The position numbers and the translations under genes are program-made. Below the pieces are notes generated by a model, which saw only the letters and a program-made list of their open reading frames with translations, had not been told where the DNA came from and made no database searches. Positions 60,709-64,000 of a DNA stretch of 64,000 bases are shown here, one piece after another. This DNA comes from Malania oleifera (lineage: Eukaryota; Streptophyta; Magnoliopsida; Santalales; Ximeniaceae). The stretch covers positions 38,420,617-38,484,616 of the forward strand of contig NC_080421.1 in assembly GCF_029873635.1 (NCBI RefSeq), read 5' to 3'. The stretch's first letter is position 1. Each line of letters opens with the position of its first letter.

Positions 60709-62693
60709 TACCAGGCTATTAGAAATGGTGTATTCCCAAGAGGATGGGTGAATTGGAAATTTAAAATTATTTCTTCCTAGGAATAACTAATTCAATAGTA
60801 GTATACCACAACCTAGGGTCTGTTTAAAACATCTACCAATTCAACAAATAAATTACTGAGCAAATATATAATCAATTAAAGCAATCTCACTATATCAAAC
60901 ATTTAGAGTAATAAATATTAACATACAAGTGCATAAAGTAAATTGCAAAAAATAAAACTGACACCAAATATGTTATCGGGGTTCGACTAATACTACCTAC
61001 GTCCTCACCTCAAGCTCACAAGTAAGAGGATTCACTAAATTGTTCACTTGTGGATGGAGCGACACCGATTACAACACCTTACAGGATGGTATACCTAGTT
61101 CTCCTAACCGGGTCTGAACCAATCCGGTGCTCACCTAATCGAGTCTGAGCAATTCGGGATTATTCACAAAACTAGGCTCCCTCTTTCAACAACTTTTTGG
61201 GAATACAACAAATGAATATTTTTGTACAACAAAAATATGGTTCTAAGCAAGCAGATGTGTACAATAATATGCTCAAAAATACACTCACATATGATATGCA
61301 AATAAGCTCAATGTGAGTGTGTGATTTTCACAAAAATAATCTTTGAATAAAAATGTGTATGATGAGTGCTCAAAGATTTTATGCCCAAATAAGAAATTTC
61401 TTCAAAAATATTTTTCTAAATAAGGTGTTGGAGAATTTAGGGTTTATGACTCAAAAATATTTTCGCAAGTACAAGCAAATGAGCCTTTGAATCTTGCAAT
61501 GAATGTGCAAGATTCACAAGCAAATACTATTAACTCCCAAGAATATTTATCAAATGAAATATGTGGGAGAAACTAAAATAATACTCTCAAAATAAGATAT
61601 AAAAAATATATGTAAGATGAAAGTAAAAACAATTTTGGATTGTAAAACGAATGCCCAAAACAAAGTTTAAAACTATGCTCTCTTGAAATATTTATCAAAG
61701 AAATGCTAAAAGAGAGTAAAAATTAAGGATAAAATTTGAGAGGATTTTTGGGCTAATCTACTTGCTAATTATGAGTAATGAAGGGGTATATATAGAGCTG
61801 GGCAAAAATATAACCGTTGGGGACACGCTGGGTATTATTAGAAAAGATTAATTGATTTTTAAGTGTGTTTAAGAATTTAAAAATGGCTTGACCTAAGAGG
61901 TTTAGTCGACCAAAGCTCTGGCTAGTTGACCAAACATGGGAGTTCGGTTGACCAAGGAGAATTGGCGGTCGGTTGAGCACTCATAGGAAATTCAAATTTT
62001 AAACGGTTCAGTTGACCAGGGAAATCAACGGTCAACCATTGCTGGGTGATCAGAACCCTTCGTAAGTTTGGTCGACCAGGATATGAGGTCGGTTGCTTGT
62101 TCATATGATTCGGTTGACCATTAGGGTTTTGAACTGGAGGCGCCTGTCCACCAAGGCATAAAAGTTGGGCAAAGACATAAGGATGGTCGACTGTGGGCTT
62201 TAGAACAAAAACTGGCCGGTCGGCTGAAGTTCGGTTAACCAAGGTGTTTTGAACTGTAAATGGTCGATTGACTAAGCTGTGCAATTTAACCTGAAATGTA
62301 GTGTTGGTCGATCGAAGTCTGTAGTTTTAAAATTTTACCTTAAGTTTGACCTTAACAAAAAATCTTATGTGAAAAATTGTTGGTCCCTAGGGTCTATCTA
62401 CGGTAGTTTGAACTTATCATCCACATCATACATGCCATGCATTAATTACAGACCAAATTAAAAACAATAATGCATTTACAAAAAAAAAAAAAAAAAATTA
62501 AATGTCTTCAATCTTCTTATTCGTGTGTCTTCATGGAATGTGCTAGATGCATATGATCTTGGAGTTTTTTCTGGCTTCCAAGTCCCTTGATCTTATGTGT
62601 GCTGAATTTTAGACTTGTTCACATACTTAAACATACATAAGATACTGGTGTTTTGTTAGCATCAAAATAGAGATCAGACTCAAAAAGTCAACA
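60709..62693 (-). mobile_element. Inverted solo LTR (about 1985 bp) between primer site and gag
   Basis: On the minus strand it starts TGTTGACTTTTTGAG at 62693 and ends near CCTGGTA at 60709. CATGC follows at 62694-62698 and CATG precedes at 60705-60708, an imperfect target duplication. The LTR end is mutated (TA instead of CA). A TATATATA box is at 61787-61794 and the motif array is at 61900-62320. Start and interior resemble the surrounding element, so it is a relative. Confidence 0.78.
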
Positions 62694-62698
62694 CATGC

Positions 62699-63504
62699 CT
62701 TTAGTATTTTGCGGTTTTGATTACACCTTGTGGAAACAAAGAATTAGAGTGTTTATAAAATCAGTGGACTGGAGGGCCCGACAGGTGATTGTTAAAGGAA
62801 TTTGTATGCCTCTGAATGAAAATGATATTAGTCTAATGTGAGAAAATTCAAATGCCATGGACTTATTATATTATGCCTTAGATTCTAATATCTTATATGA
62901 AATTATGGCATGAAAATGTGCGAGAGGCATTTGGGTGGATTTGGAAAAGAGGTATGGAGGAATTGAAAAGAGGGAGACCACCACTCGAGAAGCTTCAAGC
63001 TCAAATGGTAATGTGGTGGCAAATTGTGAACAAATTGCTCTAGTCAATGAGGAGGTACATGTTTTATGTGATGATTCCTGTGCTAATTCTTATGTTATAC
63101 CTTGTGATGAATCATCTAATGCCTCTTGTGAAAATTTTGCTGAATCTAGTAGCATTACTATTAATAATGCATGCATTGATTCTTGTAATATTTTTTGTAT
63201 TAATTCTTGTGTTAAATCATGTGCATATGATATTGAAAACATGGCAACTTATGAGAAACTGCGAAAGAAATTCATTAATGCTCATAGGTTTCTAGTTAGG
63301 ATGTCTAAAAGGAAAACTTTCTTGAAAAATGAAAATAAAAGGTTAGCAAAACAATTAGAAGATCTAAAAGAATATCATGCTATCCTTGAGAAGAAAAAGA
63401 TTGAGAAAGTTTTGAAAATTACCTACTTAGAGGATGAAATAGATGATTATTCTAGAGTTACATCCAAAGCCAATAACGAAAAGAATAATCATGATAAACC
63501 TTAG
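62699..63504 (+). pseudogene. SIRE-like copia gag, N-terminal and coiled-coil part
   Basis: Reading resumes after the solo LTR with PLVFCGFDYTLWKQRIRVF, the usual gag N-terminal block. In-frame TGA codons at 62839 and near 62911 break it. The open part from 62935 (189 residues) has a Cys/Ser/Asn-rich stretch at residues 38-100 (CDDSCANS, CIDSCNIFCINSCVKSC), then a Lys/Glu-rich coiled coil from about residue 105 to 180. Gag would form the particle around element RNA in the cytoplasm. The cysteine-rich insert is unusual for copia gag. Confidence 0.75.
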
Positions 63505-63536
63505 GAAGTAAAAAGAAAAATCTGTTCAATAAGGGT

Positions 63537-63755
63537 TTGAACTCATCATATAAATCCCATAATCATTTGTGTGTCTCATCGAGCAAACATTGGATTAGTA
63601 ATCATAGTCTTTCACGTATATACAAAACTTGCTTACCTTGTAAAATGAAAGGGCATAATCGATATAACTTTCCATTTAGATGTGCCCAAGGCAAAGATAC
63701 GGAAATGATTTGGGTAATTAAGAAAGCAAACCCCTTTGGACAAAAGGAAAAATAG
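63537..63755 (+). pseudogene. Gag C-terminal zinc-knuckle remnant
   Basis: Reading gives CLPCKMKGHNRYNFPFRC, a CX2CX4H pattern like the CCHC knuckle of copia gag but with the last cysteine displaced, followed by KDTEMIWVIKKANPFGQK, usual after the knuckle in SIRE-like gag. A stop and frame change separate it from the preceding part. Confidence 0.65.
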
Positions 63756-64000
63756 ATTTAAATTATAATTACATAATCATTTAATACTTCCTTAGATATT
63801 AGGATTAGGTTTAGGGGTAGTGATGACTAAGAGGCTTAGGAGGTGGTGTGTGCTTAAAATGAAAATTCTTAGTATTTACTTTCACTATTTTGCAATACTA
63901 AGAATCACTAGAGAATCAAGCCAATACGAAAATACAAGTAATATATCTAATCTAAACTTAATACATATATATCATAATGATTGGTTAAAATATATTGGCT
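63756..64000. other. Right edge of window, no feature recognised
   Basis: AT-rich sequence following the gag remnant, with no protease or integrase motif. It may be foreign DNA inserted in the element or a decayed part of it. Confidence 0.4.

Larger units (their letters stand above)
56238..64000 (+). mobile_element. SIRE/Maximus-like copia retrotransposon, 5' part; 3' part outside window
   Basis: The 5' LTR spans 56238-60610 but is inflated by a nested inverted solo LTR; without it the LTR is about 2252 bp. A primer-site region ATGGGTATTAGAGTCTCG follows. Then come a leader and gag start, interrupted by another inverted solo LTR, and a gag with Cys-rich and coiled-coil parts and a zinc-knuckle-like end. 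LTR length and the long gag with a coiled coil fit the SIRE/Maximus lineage. Stops at 62839 and near 62911 show decay. The element runs off the right edge, so the 3' LTR and pol are not seen. Confidence 0.82.

Noticed and set aside
51987-62320. Motif arrays considered as CRISPR or satellite
   Set aside because: Spacing is irregular, copies are imperfect and palindromic, and the genome is plant; they are LTR-internal.

Overview
This is a piece of a flowering-plant nuclear genome, most likely a eudicot with a repeat-rich genome. Two spliced genes with canonical GT/AG junctions lie among nested plant retrotransposons (Ty1/copia lineages, L1-like and RTE-like LINEs, SINEs, hAT-like elements). I cannot name the species. 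I saw no bacterial, viral or organellar backbone.

Host genes. Both lie on the minus strand. The 5' part of a cohesin SMC1 gene is present as three phase-0 coding exons: 29785-29348, 17651-17415 and 12205-11972. They give 303 N-terminal residues with the Walker A ATPase motif. The rest of the gene should lie beyond the left edge. Its introns are very large (11.7 kb, 5.2 kb and more than 11.9 kb) and packed with transposons. About 18 kb to the right is an apparently complete TOM1-like (TOL, VHS+GAT) ubiquitin-adaptor gene of three coding exons: 51199-50714, 49186-48911 and 48438-48124. It encodes 358 residues.

Layout. Positions 1-4690: decayed LINE. 5166-11440: an old copia element split by a younger copia element (5769-10285, target duplication CTTTG). 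11972-29785: SMC1 exons and introns; the introns hold several LINE fragments, a near-full-length minus LINE (about 23983-27880), a 775-bp hAT-like element, a SINE-bearing tandem duplication and a 0.45-kb tandem duplication. 29786-34090: AT-rich 5' flank of SMC1. 34097-40153: antisense copia element with a 1660-bp solo LTR inside (duplication GATTG). 40154-47900: spacer with a terminal-inverted-repeat element and a LINE fragment. 48124-51199: TOL gene. 51339-55511: hAT-like element just upstream of the TOL start codon, itself split by a solo LTR (duplication GAGAC) that holds a gypsy-like LTR end and a complex inverted repeat. 56238-64000: 5' part of a large SIRE/Maximus-like copia element whose LTR and leader/gag are each split by an inverted solo LTR.

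Most unusual signal. Four of these large LTRs carry in U3 an array of about 8-15 copies of an imperfect palindrome related to TTCGGTCGACCGAA. A fifth, more distant LTR carries two copies of the related TTCGTCGACGAA. In every case the motif sits about 0.1-0.5 kb upstream of a TATA-like box. The spacing and placement look regulatory or structural. I do not recognise this as a described element.
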